Of a stretch of DNA of 15,144 nt, positions 7,259-15,144 are shown in pieces. A program made the translations under genes and the position numbers. The notes under the pieces were generated by a model, which saw nothing but the letters and a program-made list of their open reading frames with translations, did not search any database and was not told the origin of the DNA. Numbering within the stretch: the first letter of the stretch is position 1; each line of letters begins with the position of its first letter. This stretch comes from Microcystis aeruginosa W13-11. Its GTDB lineage: Bacteria; Cyanobacteriota; Cyanobacteriia; Cyanobacteriales; Microcystaceae. Where the stretch lies: contig JAADBR010000121.1 of NCBI GenBank assembly GCA_009995705.1, positions 1-15,144 of the forward strand, in the 5' to 3' direction.

Positions 7259-8128
7259 ATGCCTTTAACACTCGCAGTCTACGGAAAAGGTGGCATCGGT
7301 AAATCGACAACAAGCTGTAATATTTCAGCTGCTTTAGCCAAAAGAGGCAAAAAAGTCCTACAAATAGGCTGTGACCCCAAGCATGATAGCACTTTCACCC
7401 TGACAGGCTTTCTTATTCCCACAATCATCGATACCCTACAAGAAAAAGATTTTCACTACGAAGACATCTGGCCTGAAGACGTTATCTATGAAGGTTACGG
7501 TGGTGTCAAATGCGTGGAAGCGGGGGGACCCCCGGCCGGCGCCGGTTGTGGCGGTTACGTCGTCGGGGAGACGGTGAAATTATTAAAAGAATTGAACGCT
7601 TTTGATGAATTTGACGTGATTTTGTTCGATGTTTTGGGGGATGTGGTCTGTGGGGGATTTGCCGCACCCTTAAATTACGCCGATTACTGCATAATTGTCA
7701 CAGATAACGGCTTTGATGCTCTTTTTGCCGCCAATCGCATCGCCGCTTCCGTCCGGGAAAAAGCTCGCACCCACCCCCTGCGACTAGCCGGATTAATTGG
7801 TAATCGCACCTCAAAACGCGATTTAATTAATAAATATGTGGATCATGTTCCCATGCCAGTGTTAGAAGTTTTACCCTTAATTGAAGATATTCGCGTCTCC
7901 AGAGTTAAAGGTCAAACTCTCTTTGAAATGGCCGACAAGGATCCGATGTTAAGTTATGTTTGTGACTATTATCTCAACATTGCCGATCAGATTTTAGCTA
8001 AACCAGAAGGAGTTATTCCCAAAGAATCTGCCGACCGGGAGTTATTCACTTTATTATCGGATTTCTATCTTAATGCTGATAAACCCAAAGTTAACGCCGA
8101 GGCGGAATTAGATCTAATGATGGTTTAG
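7259..8128 (+). CDS. chlL: Light-independent protochlorophyllide reductase, iron-sulfur ATP-binding subunit ChlL
   Basis: ChlL is the NifH-like electron donor of dark-operative protochlorophyllide reductase. As an ATP-hydrolysing homodimer it passes electrons from ferredoxin to the ChlN-ChlB component, allowing chlorophyll synthesis without light. The 289-residue protein has the P-loop GKGGIGKST (9-17), the switch I region CDPKHDST (38-45), and the cluster-bridging cysteines C97 ([10 protein letters not shown]) and C131 (GDVVCGGFA). Length is normal. The start is supported by AGGAGA seven bases upstream (7247-7252). chlN follows after a DUF5331 gene, the usual cyanobacterial grouping; chlB is not in the window. 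Confidence 0.98.
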   Translation: MPLTLAVYGKGGIGKSTTSCNISAALAKRGKKVLQIGCDPKHDSTFTLTGFLIPTIIDTLQEKDFHYEDIWPEDVIYEGYGGVKCVEAGGPPAGAGCGGYVVGETVKLLKELNAFDEFDVILFDVLGDVVCGGFAAPLNYADYCIIVTDNGFDALFAANRIAASVREKARTHPLRLAGLIGNRTSKRDLINKYVDHVPMPVLEVLPLIEDIRVSRVKGQTLFEMADKDPMLSYVCDYYLNIADQILAKPEGVIPKESADRELFTLLSDFYLNADKPKVNAEAELDLMMV

Positions 8129-8136
8129 ATTATTTT

Positions 8137-8262
8137 GTAGGGTGGGTTAGGGACAGCGTAACCCATCAATAACCACCAATAAACTCTTTTTCTGGGTGGG
8201 TTACGGCGAAGAATTAACTTATTAGTTAATAGCCTAACTTATCGTCACCTAACCCACCCTAC
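8137..8262. repeat. Palindromic intergenic repeat between chlL and the DUF5331 gene
   Basis: GTAGGGTGGGTTAGG (8137-8151) and CCTAACCCACCCTAC (8248-8262) are perfect 15-bp inverted repeats. Inside them CGTAACCCA (8157-8165) and TGGGTTACG (8197-8205) form a second dyad. The 126-bp unit looks like a short dispersed cyanobacterial repeat or MITE. No clear target duplication is seen. Located within the presumed chl operon, it could act as an RNA processing or attenuation structure. Confidence 0.7.
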
Positions 8263-8356
8263 CCACGAATTTTATCGAGGACTTGATAATGATCATTTTT
8301 TCCTCTCATTGGGAATTCTAATAGGGAAAACATCATTATTTAGTCAAGGGGACAAA

Positions 8357-10538
<2,182 letters not shown>

Positions 10539-10540
10539 AT

Positions 10541-10626
10541 TTGTTGTCAGAAGTGTACAATCATCAGGTAAGGAATTGATTTTCCTTACCTTTTTTCCTG
10601 TGATTGTTTGCCGATTCTGACGACAA
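10541..10626. terminator. chlN terminator inside a larger fold-back
   Basis: GGTAAGGA (10567-10574), loop ATTGATTT and TCCTTACC (10583-10590) with six T make a classic intrinsic terminator on the plus strand. It is nested inside further inverted repeats: ACAATCA (10557-10563) with TGATTGT (10601-10607), and TTGTTGTCAGAA (10541-10552) with TTCTGACGACAA (10615-10626, one mismatch). The whole 86-bp fold-back starts two bases after the chlN stop. Confidence 0.85.
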
Positions 10627-10629
10627 TTC

Positions 10630-10659
10630 TTGTTCAAATGCTCAACAAGTGGATAAAAT
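10630..10659 (+). promoter_or_regulatory. Putative promoter with dyad, upstream of the ATPase/RloB-like pair
   Basis: TTGTTC (10630-10635) and TAAAAT (10654-10659) with an 18-bp spacer resemble -35 and -10 boxes, 50 bp before the first gene. CTTGTT (10629-10634) and AACAAG (10644-10649) form an inverted repeat over the -35 box and spacer, where a repressor could bind. The call is by eye. Confidence 0.4.
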
Positions 10660-10708
10660 AAAAGTATCGTCTCCTTTATTCCTTAGAGACTTTTCGGGTT
10701 AATATGCA

Positions 10709-12001
10709 ATGCTCATCGGATTTAGTGTCGGCAATTATCGCTCTTTTAAAGATGTAGTAACTCTCAGTATGGTAGCTGCCGAGGAGGCCAATGATAATGA
10801 TGAGCTTGATAAAAATAATGTTTTTAAGGTTAATCAACAATTTAGTTTACTGAAAAGTGCCGCTATTTATGGAGCAAATGCCAGTGGTAAGAGTAATTTA
10901 ATTCTGGCATTCAATTTTATGGGACGGTTTGTCATGAATTCTGCTAAACTACAAATCACTGACAAAATAGATGTGGAACCCTTTAGATTAAGTACCGAAA
11001 CTGTTGATAAACCATCCTTTTTTGAAATAGTTTTTCAGCTAAAAAATAAAACTTATAGATATGGATTTGAAGCAACTCAAAAGCGAATAGTTTCTGAATG
11101 GTTATTTTGTACGTCCAGAAGTCGTGAAACTAAAATTTTTAATCGGCAAGGCGATAAAATAGAATATAGCAAAAATATTGAACAAGGTAGTATACTAAGA
11201 GGATTGACAAAAAAAAATACTCTGTTTTTATCACTAGCGGCTCAATTTAATGATTCTCTAGCGGTGGAAATTGTCTCTTGGTTTAGTCACTTAGGTGTTG
11301 TGTCTGGGTTAAATGTGGAATTATTAAAAGCGATTACGCTTGAGCATCTTTCTGATAGACAAAATTTGATTGATGGTGTAACTAAGTTAATTAAAAAATT
11401 AGATTTAAGTATTGACAATCTCAACCTAGAAACAGAAACTAGAAAAATTTCCTTAGATAGTCTCCCGCAAGATTTACCGGATGTTGTCAGAAATATCATC
11501 AGTCACTCTAGCGGTAAAATAAAGTCCGCTACCATAAAAACCTATCATCCAAAGTATGACTCAACAGGTAAAATGATTGAGTTAGAAATTTTTGATATGG
11601 ACAAACATGAATCTGATGGAACTAAAAAGATTTTTGCTCTGTCAGCACCGATTTTAGACACTTTGCAAAAAGGGGAAGTTTTAGTAATTGATGAATTGGA
11701 TGCCAGACTTCATCCTTTAATGACTAGAAACATAATCGAATTATTTAATTCTCAGAAAACCAATCCCAAAAATGCTCAACTTATTTTTACTACTCACGAT
11801 ATTAATTTACTTAGTCATAAATTTTTGAGGAGGGATCAAATTTGGTTTACCGAAAAAAATAATCAAGGAGCAACAGATTTATATTCTTTGGTGGAATTTG
11901 CTGATATTAATAATAATGATACCTTGGAAAAAGATTATATTCAAGGTCGTTATGGAGCAATACCTTTTATTGGTGATTTAAGTACAGTTATTGGTAATTA
12001 G
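10709..12001 (+). CDS. AAA15-family ATPase, RloA/AbiLi-like
   Basis: A 430-residue ABC/SMC-type ATPase of the OLD/AAA15 group. It begins LIGFSVGNYRSFKD, the usual start of this family. Walker A is GANASGKS (55-62), the signature-like loop is ESDGTKKIF (301-309), Walker B is EVLVIDELDARLHP (323-336) and the switch histidine is in TTHD (361-364). The next gene starts two bases after its stop and encodes a RloB/TOPRIM-like protein, the arrangement seen in RloAB and AbiL and similar in design to PARIS (ATPase plus TOPRIM nuclease). By analogy it would sense phage infection and control the partner nuclease; this is inference. There is no clear Shine-Dalgarno before ATG 10709. It is AT-rich compared with recA and chlL, consistent with transfer. 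Confidence 0.85.
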   Translation: MLIGFSVGNYRSFKDVVTLSMVAAEEANDNDELDKNNVFKVNQQFSLLKSAAIYGANASGKSNLILAFNFMGRFVMNSAKLQITDKIDVEPFRLSTETVDKPSFFEIVFQLKNKTYRYGFEATQKRIVSEWLFCTSRSRETKIFNRQGDKIEYSKNIEQGSILRGLTKKNTLFLSLAAQFNDSLAVEIVSWFSHLGVVSGLNVELLKAITLEHLSDRQNLIDGVTKLIKKLDLSIDNLNLETETRKISLDSLPQDLPDVVRNIISHSSGKIKSATIKTYHPKYDSTGKMIELEIFDMDKHESDGTKKIFALSAPILDTLQKGEVLVIDELDARLHPLMTRNIIELFNSQKTNPKNAQLIFTTHDINLLSHKFLRRDQIWFTEKNNQGATDLYSLVEFADINNNDTLEKDYIQGRYGAIPFIGDLSTVIGN

Positions 12002-12002
12002 T

Positions 12003-12647
12003 ATGGGTAAAAACAGGAATACTTCCGATTATTTACGTCGCCAAACTAAGACTAGGGAAACAAGAAAGAGATTTTTAATTGTTTGCGAGGGAGAAGGAAC
12101 TGAAGTTGACTATTTTAAGGCTTTTACTGTTCCTAAGAAAATTGAAGTCATGGTGAAAGGTGAAGGTAAAAATAGCTTGAGTTTAGTCGAAAAAGCTATT
12201 AAGATTATAGATAATCTAAACAAAGATGACTCATTCGATCAAATCTGGTGTGTTTTTGATAAAGATAACTGTTCTAAAGAGCAATTTAATCAAGCAGAAG
12301 GACTGGCTAAACAAAAAAATATCAAGATTGCCTATTCTAATGAAGCTTTTGAAATTTGGTTTATTTTACACTTTCAATATCTGGATATTGCCACATCCCG
12401 AAGTGAATACCCAAAAATTTTAAATACCCAGATGAAAAAGTGTGAATTATTAAACGAGAAAGAAAAATATGCAAAAAATCGGGAGGATATGTACGAAAAA
12501 TTAAAGCCATACCAGACAACGGCAATCACTAATGCAGCAAAACTTATTCAAGATAGAGATGAAGCAAAAAAACATCCTTTTGATGCCAATCCCTCAACCA
12601 CAGTACAGGAATTAGTGCAAGAACTTAACATCAATAGTCGTCCTTAA
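12003..12647 (+). CDS. RloB/AbiLii-like protein with TOPRIM-type motifs
   Basis: The 214-residue protein starts with a basic segment (MGKNRNTSDYLRRQTKTRET). It carries VCEGEGTEVDYF (27-38, with E29, E31 and E34), WCVFDKDN (82-89, a D-K-D pair at 86-88) and YSNEAFEIWFILHF (111-124), the three conserved blocks of RloB proteins. The glutamate and D-x-D pattern resembles a TOPRIM metal site, so nuclease activity is plausible. ATG 12003 is preferred: it lies one base after the stop of the ATPase gene, indicating translational coupling; a TTG 12 bases earlier is possible. Together the pair is likely an abortive-infection or defence module. Confidence 0.85.
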   Translation: MGKNRNTSDYLRRQTKTRETRKRFLIVCEGEGTEVDYFKAFTVPKKIEVMVKGEGKNSLSLVEKAIKIIDNLNKDDSFDQIWCVFDKDNCSKEQFNQAEGLAKQKNIKIAYSNEAFEIWFILHFQYLDIATSRSEYPKILNTQMKKCELLNEKEKYAKNREDMYEKLKPYQTTAITNAAKLIQDRDEAKKHPFDANPSTTVQELVQELNINSRP

Positions 12648-12705
12648 GCTTGATTCTCTTTTGTCAATAATTAAATATTTAATTTTAATTAAAACCTCAA
12701 CTTGT

Positions 12706-12711
12706 TATAAT
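12706..12711 (+). promoter_or_regulatory. Possible -10 element of the nucleoside phosphorylase gene
   Basis: TATAAT is a perfect -10 match 47 bp before the ATG at 12759. The region upstream (12660-12700) is nearly pure A/T and offers no convincing -35 box. No terminator for the upstream RloB-like gene is obvious in the same gap. Confidence 0.4.
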
Positions 12712-12758
12712 AACTAAAAGCCTATTTAAGCAAAGTAACTTCTCTTAATTTGATTTAA

Positions 12759-13693
12759 ATGTCCAATAACTTATCTCACCAAAAACCCTATCATCTCAAC
12801 TTTAGCAGTGAGAATTTAGGCACGGCAAAACCGACTATCACCCTATTATCGGGGGAACCAGAACGCTCGCGCTATATTGCTGAAACTTATTTACAAAATG
12901 CACGTTTACTATCGGATTATCGTGGATTAAATAGTTATCTTGGCTATCTAGATAATTCTACCCCAATTCTTCTGGCTACCAGTGGCATGGGTGCGCCATC
13001 TTTGAGTATTGTAGTTAATGAATTAATACAGGTGGGAATTAAAACTATTATTCGTATTGGTACTTGTGGCGCAATTCAAAATAGAATAAAAATTGGTGAT
13101 ATTATTATCTCGCAAGCGGCTTTATGTAGGCAAGGTGCAGCTAATGATATTGCTCCTCCGGAATATCCCGCAGTGGCGGATCCTTTTTTGACAGTTGCTC
13201 TAGTCAAATCGGCTCAATTTTTGGGAGTAAATTATCGTAAGGATTCAGGTGTCTCAAATGCAGTCACAGAGCGGCTTCTAAAATCTCAGAACTCGCTAAA
13301 CTAACAGTTTTATTCTCAATAAGCACGAAAATTAAGGCTTTCAGCGTTTGAATCCTTACAAATTATCATTTAGGTATTACCGCTTCTGTGGATAGTTTTT
13401 ATGAAGGACAAGAAAGAATCCTGTCTTCTGCTAACCCTTATCTTCAGCGCCATTTAGAGGGAATTACGGAAGAATATCGACGTTTAAATATTCTCAATTA
13501 TGAAATGGAAGCGGGAACTTTATTTAAAATGGCGGGGGTTTATGGATTTACTGCCGCTTGTATTTGTGCTGTGATTGCCGAAAGAAACAAAGAGGAAGGG
13601 ATTAGTTTAGAAAGCAAACAACAAGCCATCGAAAAAGCGATTCAGGTGGCAATATTGGCCGTTAGTAACCTCTCCCCATCCTCAATTGATTAA
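12759..13693 (+). pseudogene. Nucleoside phosphorylase (uridine phosphorylase-like), split by a miniature element
   Basis: The family cleaves nucleosides with phosphate to base and ribose-1-phosphate in the cytosol. The 5' part (12759-13304) has LLSGEPERSRYIAE (phosphate-binding G-x-P-x-R), ATSGMGAPSLSIVVNELI and IRIGTCGAI; after GVNY it runs into foreign residues (RKDSGVSN…) and stops. The 3' part (from about 13368) continues HLGITASVDSFYEGQ, with LNYEMEAGTLFKMAGVYGF carrying the ribose-binding E-M-E, to a stop at 13693. Removing 131 bp (13237-13367, element plus one 8-bp repeat) gives GVNYHLGITAS in one frame of 267 residues, close to the family's usual length. The 3' fragment alone could only start at GTG 13388 and would lack the phosphate site, so the enzyme is presumably lost. 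Confidence 0.9.
13229..13367. mobile_element. 123-bp IS66-like MITE with 8-bp target duplication
   Basis: The element spans 13237-13359. Its ends GTAAGGATTCA and TGAATCCTTAC are perfect 11-bp inverted repeats. AAATTATC flanks it directly on both sides (13229-13236 and 13360-13367). Ends starting with GTAA and an 8-bp duplication are features of the IS66 family, so this is probably a non-autonomous derivative; the family assignment is inference. It has no coding capacity. The duplication is still perfect, so the insertion looks recent. Confidence 0.92.
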
Positions 13694-13838
13694 TGTTGAG
13701 AAATCATTTTCATTAAAACTTCCTCTTTTTCCTGACTTTGGGGATAACAGGAGATAAGTTGAGCGCGTAATTCCTAGTACAAAATAATTTATCGCCTTGT
13801 CTAAGTATGGTAGATTAATTTACTCAAAAAAGTGTATT

Positions 13839-14012
13839 TTATTGCGAATATGTAATGATTTTTGACAAAAGTAAATTCTCACCCCCAAAGATTCGCTTCT
13901 TCCTAGTCTTGTAAGCTAATCTTGACGAGATTAACTTGCCATCGGTAAATTCAAAACCGTTAGCGACGAGACGATCATAAAGTCGCGGACAAGCTAAAGC
14001 TAGGGATTTTCC
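13839..14012 (-). pseudogene. Degenerate coding remnant in the 13694-14090 gap
   Basis: This 397-bp gap has no intact gene. On the minus strand an open stretch reads GKSLALACPRLYDRLVANGF, then EFTDGKLISSRLAYKTRKKR, and ends at TAA (13841-13839). It has no start codon and is preceded by a TGA. In a neighbouring frame just upstream the bases read PNPTKCREENP, as if one gene had suffered a frameshift. It looks like a decayed protein I do not recognise. Confidence 0.3.
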
Positions 14013-14090
14013 TCACGGCATTTGGTGGGATTAGGAGCTAATAAGGTGAGATAATGGGAAAAAATTAGTTTTGACTTTAAGGATGGTATT

Positions 14091-14501
14091 ATGTCAGACA
14101 CAACGCAGTTAACACCGGAAAAAATTGCTCAGTACCGTATTGAATTTGCGGACAATGAGAACGCTTTAATTGCACTTGATGTTATTGAGGAATGGGAGGG
14201 AGATTTAGCAGATGCTGCTGAATCTATTGCCACTCGTAGCGGGATTGAAGGGGTAGAAGATAATGCTGATTTTCGTTGGTTTGCTATTGTTCTTAATAAA
14301 TGTCGTGATTTTATTTGTCAACCAGAGAATAGAATTGTTGGAGAAAAAATTGTCCCTGCACTTATCCCTACTTTAGCAGAGATGATAGCCGCATCTTTCC
14401 TTTGTCCTTCAGGAATTGCTACACTTTTATCAACTCCAGTTTCTATCTATATACAGGAGGAAGGAATGGATAATTTTTGTCAAAATTGTTCTGATTCTTA
14501 A
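14091..14501 (+). CDS. Small acidic protein of unknown function, convergent with a CHAT gene
   Basis: A 136-residue acidic protein. The N-terminal half is predicted helical (LTPEKIAQYRIEFADNENAL, then IALDVIEEWEGDLADAAESI). The C-terminal half has a long hydrophobic stretch (about 89-120, IPTLAEMIAASFLCPSGIAT and onward) that could be one or two membrane-associated helices, ending in a cysteine-bearing tail (NFCQNCSDS). AAGGAT about nine bases upstream supports the ATG. Small proteins of this general kind occur beside caspase-like or CHAT genes in cyanobacteria and may act as adaptor domains; that link is inference from position only. Its stop codon coincides with the left border of a palindromic element. 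Confidence 0.7.
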   Translation: MSDTTQLTPEKIAQYRIEFADNENALIALDVIEEWEGDLADAAESIATRSGIEGVEDNADFRWFAIVLNKCRDFICQPENRIVGEKIVPALIPTLAEMIAASFLCPSGIATLLSTPVSIYIQEEGMDNFCQNCSDS

Positions 14502-14598
14502 ACTCAGATCTTGCCCCTGATATTAAAAACCCGATTTTTAGAGGCAGAAAAAATCGGGGTTTTTGGACTTTTGGATAATGGTGCAAGATCTGAGTTAA
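14499..14598. repeat. Palindromic element / bidirectional terminator between convergent genes
   Basis: ACTCAGATCTTGC (14502-14514) and GCAAGATCTGAGT (14583-14595) are perfect 13-bp inverted repeats, with TAA directly outside both ends (14499-14501 and 14596-14598), possibly a 3-bp target duplication. Inside, AAAAACCCGATTTTT (14525-14539) and AAAAATCGGGGTTTTT (14549-14564) form a long stem with one bulged G and T-runs on both strands, fit to terminate both genes. The stop codons of both convergent genes lie on its borders. Confidence 0.75.
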
Positions 14599-15144
14599 AC
14601 CCCTGTTGCGATAAATGCAGTCCAATAATAGGGATTGGCAAAGGGATAGGGTTCGCGTTTCACTGCCGCTTCTAATAAGTCTTGGAATTTTCTTCTATCC
14701 CGTTTACTCTCAAAGACTCGATCGAGTAATTGCTGGAATTTTTGACTATCTTTAATTCGGGCTAATTTTTTACTGTTCAATGTTCTTAACCAAGTTTGAG
14801 TATGATTTAAAACAATAGCAATACTCCCTTGATCTTGGATAGAAATTCGTTTAAGATCGTGATAAAATTTAGCCATAAATAACGTAGTTGCTAGGGGATC
14901 GACTGTCCAAAGGCTACTAACTACACTAGAACTCCCTACAAATAGAAAACCACTAGGTAAACCCACATATTCATCACTAATACTATCGGCTTTACTTTCG
15001 ATTATACCACTTTCACCAAAACAAAGTGTGACTAAACGGCATTCTCTTAAATCAAGTTTTTTAAAGACTTCTGCTAGAGTAAGGTTAGCTGATTTTCCTA
15101 AGTTACCTTCTGGATCTGCTAACATTAAAGCTGAGTCTCTAGGG
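14595..15144 (-). CDS. CHAT-domain protein, 3' part (5' end outside window)
   Basis: CHAT domains are caspase-fold proteases used in bacterial signalling, defence or cell-death systems. The visible part is open to the window edge, reading PRDSALMLADPEGN before the domain core. Recognisable segments are LTLAEVFKKLDLRECRLVTL, FLFVGSSSVVSSLWTVDPLA, TTLFMAKFYHDL and the terminal PYYWTAFIATG, all typical of the C-terminal half of CHAT. Where family members have LSACETG, this one has LCFGESG, so the nucleophilic cysteine is replaced by glycine with a cysteine two residues earlier. The catalytic histidine would lie outside the window. A 176-residue ORF from ATG 15125 exists but is unlikely to be the true start. 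Its 3' end abuts a palindromic element. Confidence 0.85.
   Translation of the reverse strand, partial: PRDSALMLADPEGNLGKSANLTLAEVFKKLDLRECRLVTLCFGESGIIESKADSISDEYVGLPSGFLFVGSSSVVSSLWTVDPLATTLFMAKFYHDLKRISIQDQGSIAIVLNHTQTWLRTLNSKKLARIKDSQKFQQLLDRVFESKRDRRKFQDLLEAAVKREPYPFANPYYWTAFIATGV

Noticed and set aside
8309..8356. Upstream TTG start for the DUF5331 gene
   Set aside because: ATG 8357 has a good AGGGGA site and matches the expected domain start.
11991..12002. TTG start for the RloB-like gene overlapping the ATPase gene
   Set aside because: ATG 12003, one base after the ATPase stop, gives the normal RloB N-terminus.

Overview
The window looks like chromosomal DNA of a unicellular, bloom-type cyanobacterium, most likely Microcystis or a close relative. 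This is inferred from content, not from any database match. The evidence is a chlL / DUF5331 / chlN cluster for light-independent chlorophyll synthesis, a CRR6-type NDH-1 assembly factor, the long cyanobacterial form of IspH, HIP1 octamers (GCGATCGC at 705-712 and 1772-1779), and an unusual density of short palindromic or MITE-like repeats.

Layout. At 1-300 lies the 5' part of a leftward IS200/IS605-type tnpB, apparently frameshifted, with a hairpin where the element's left end should be. recA follows (462-1529) with a terminator. Convergent to it is a gene with peptidase M15-like motifs (1553-2149), then a BASS-family transporter (2288-3157), both on the minus strand. Rightward crr6 (3433-3906) and ispH (4001-5209) come next, followed by a gene-poor repeat-rich stretch (5210-5668). 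A minus-strand membrane-protein locus lies at 5669-6799. Its larger gene is cut in two by a 93-bp element with TA duplications; removing the element restores one 281-residue frame. After a 460-bp spacer with a possible gene remnant come chlL, a tandemly duplicated DUF5331 gene, and chlN with its terminator.

The right third is more accessory. It holds an AAA15 ATPase plus a RloB/TOPRIM-like protein (RloAB/AbiL-like, probably anti-phage), then a nucleoside phosphorylase gene interrupted by a 123-bp IS66-like miniature element with a perfect 8-bp target duplication. A 397-bp intergene with a degenerate coding remnant follows, then a small acidic protein, a palindromic element, and the convergent 3' part of a CHAT-domain (caspase-fold) gene that runs off the right edge. 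The usual catalytic cysteine of that CHAT domain appears to be glycine.

How the genes relate. The housekeeping genes are single genes or short operons for recombination (recA), isoprenoids (ispH), NDH-1 assembly (crr6) and chlorophyll (chlL, chlN). Between them sit mobile-element scars: two genes have been disrupted by two unrelated miniature elements, and several intergenic regions consist of inverted repeats. The most unusual material is the pair of reconstructable insertions and the possible defence or cell-death cluster at 10.7-15.1 kb (RloAB-like pair, CHAT protein). No CRISPR array, rRNA or tRNA was seen.
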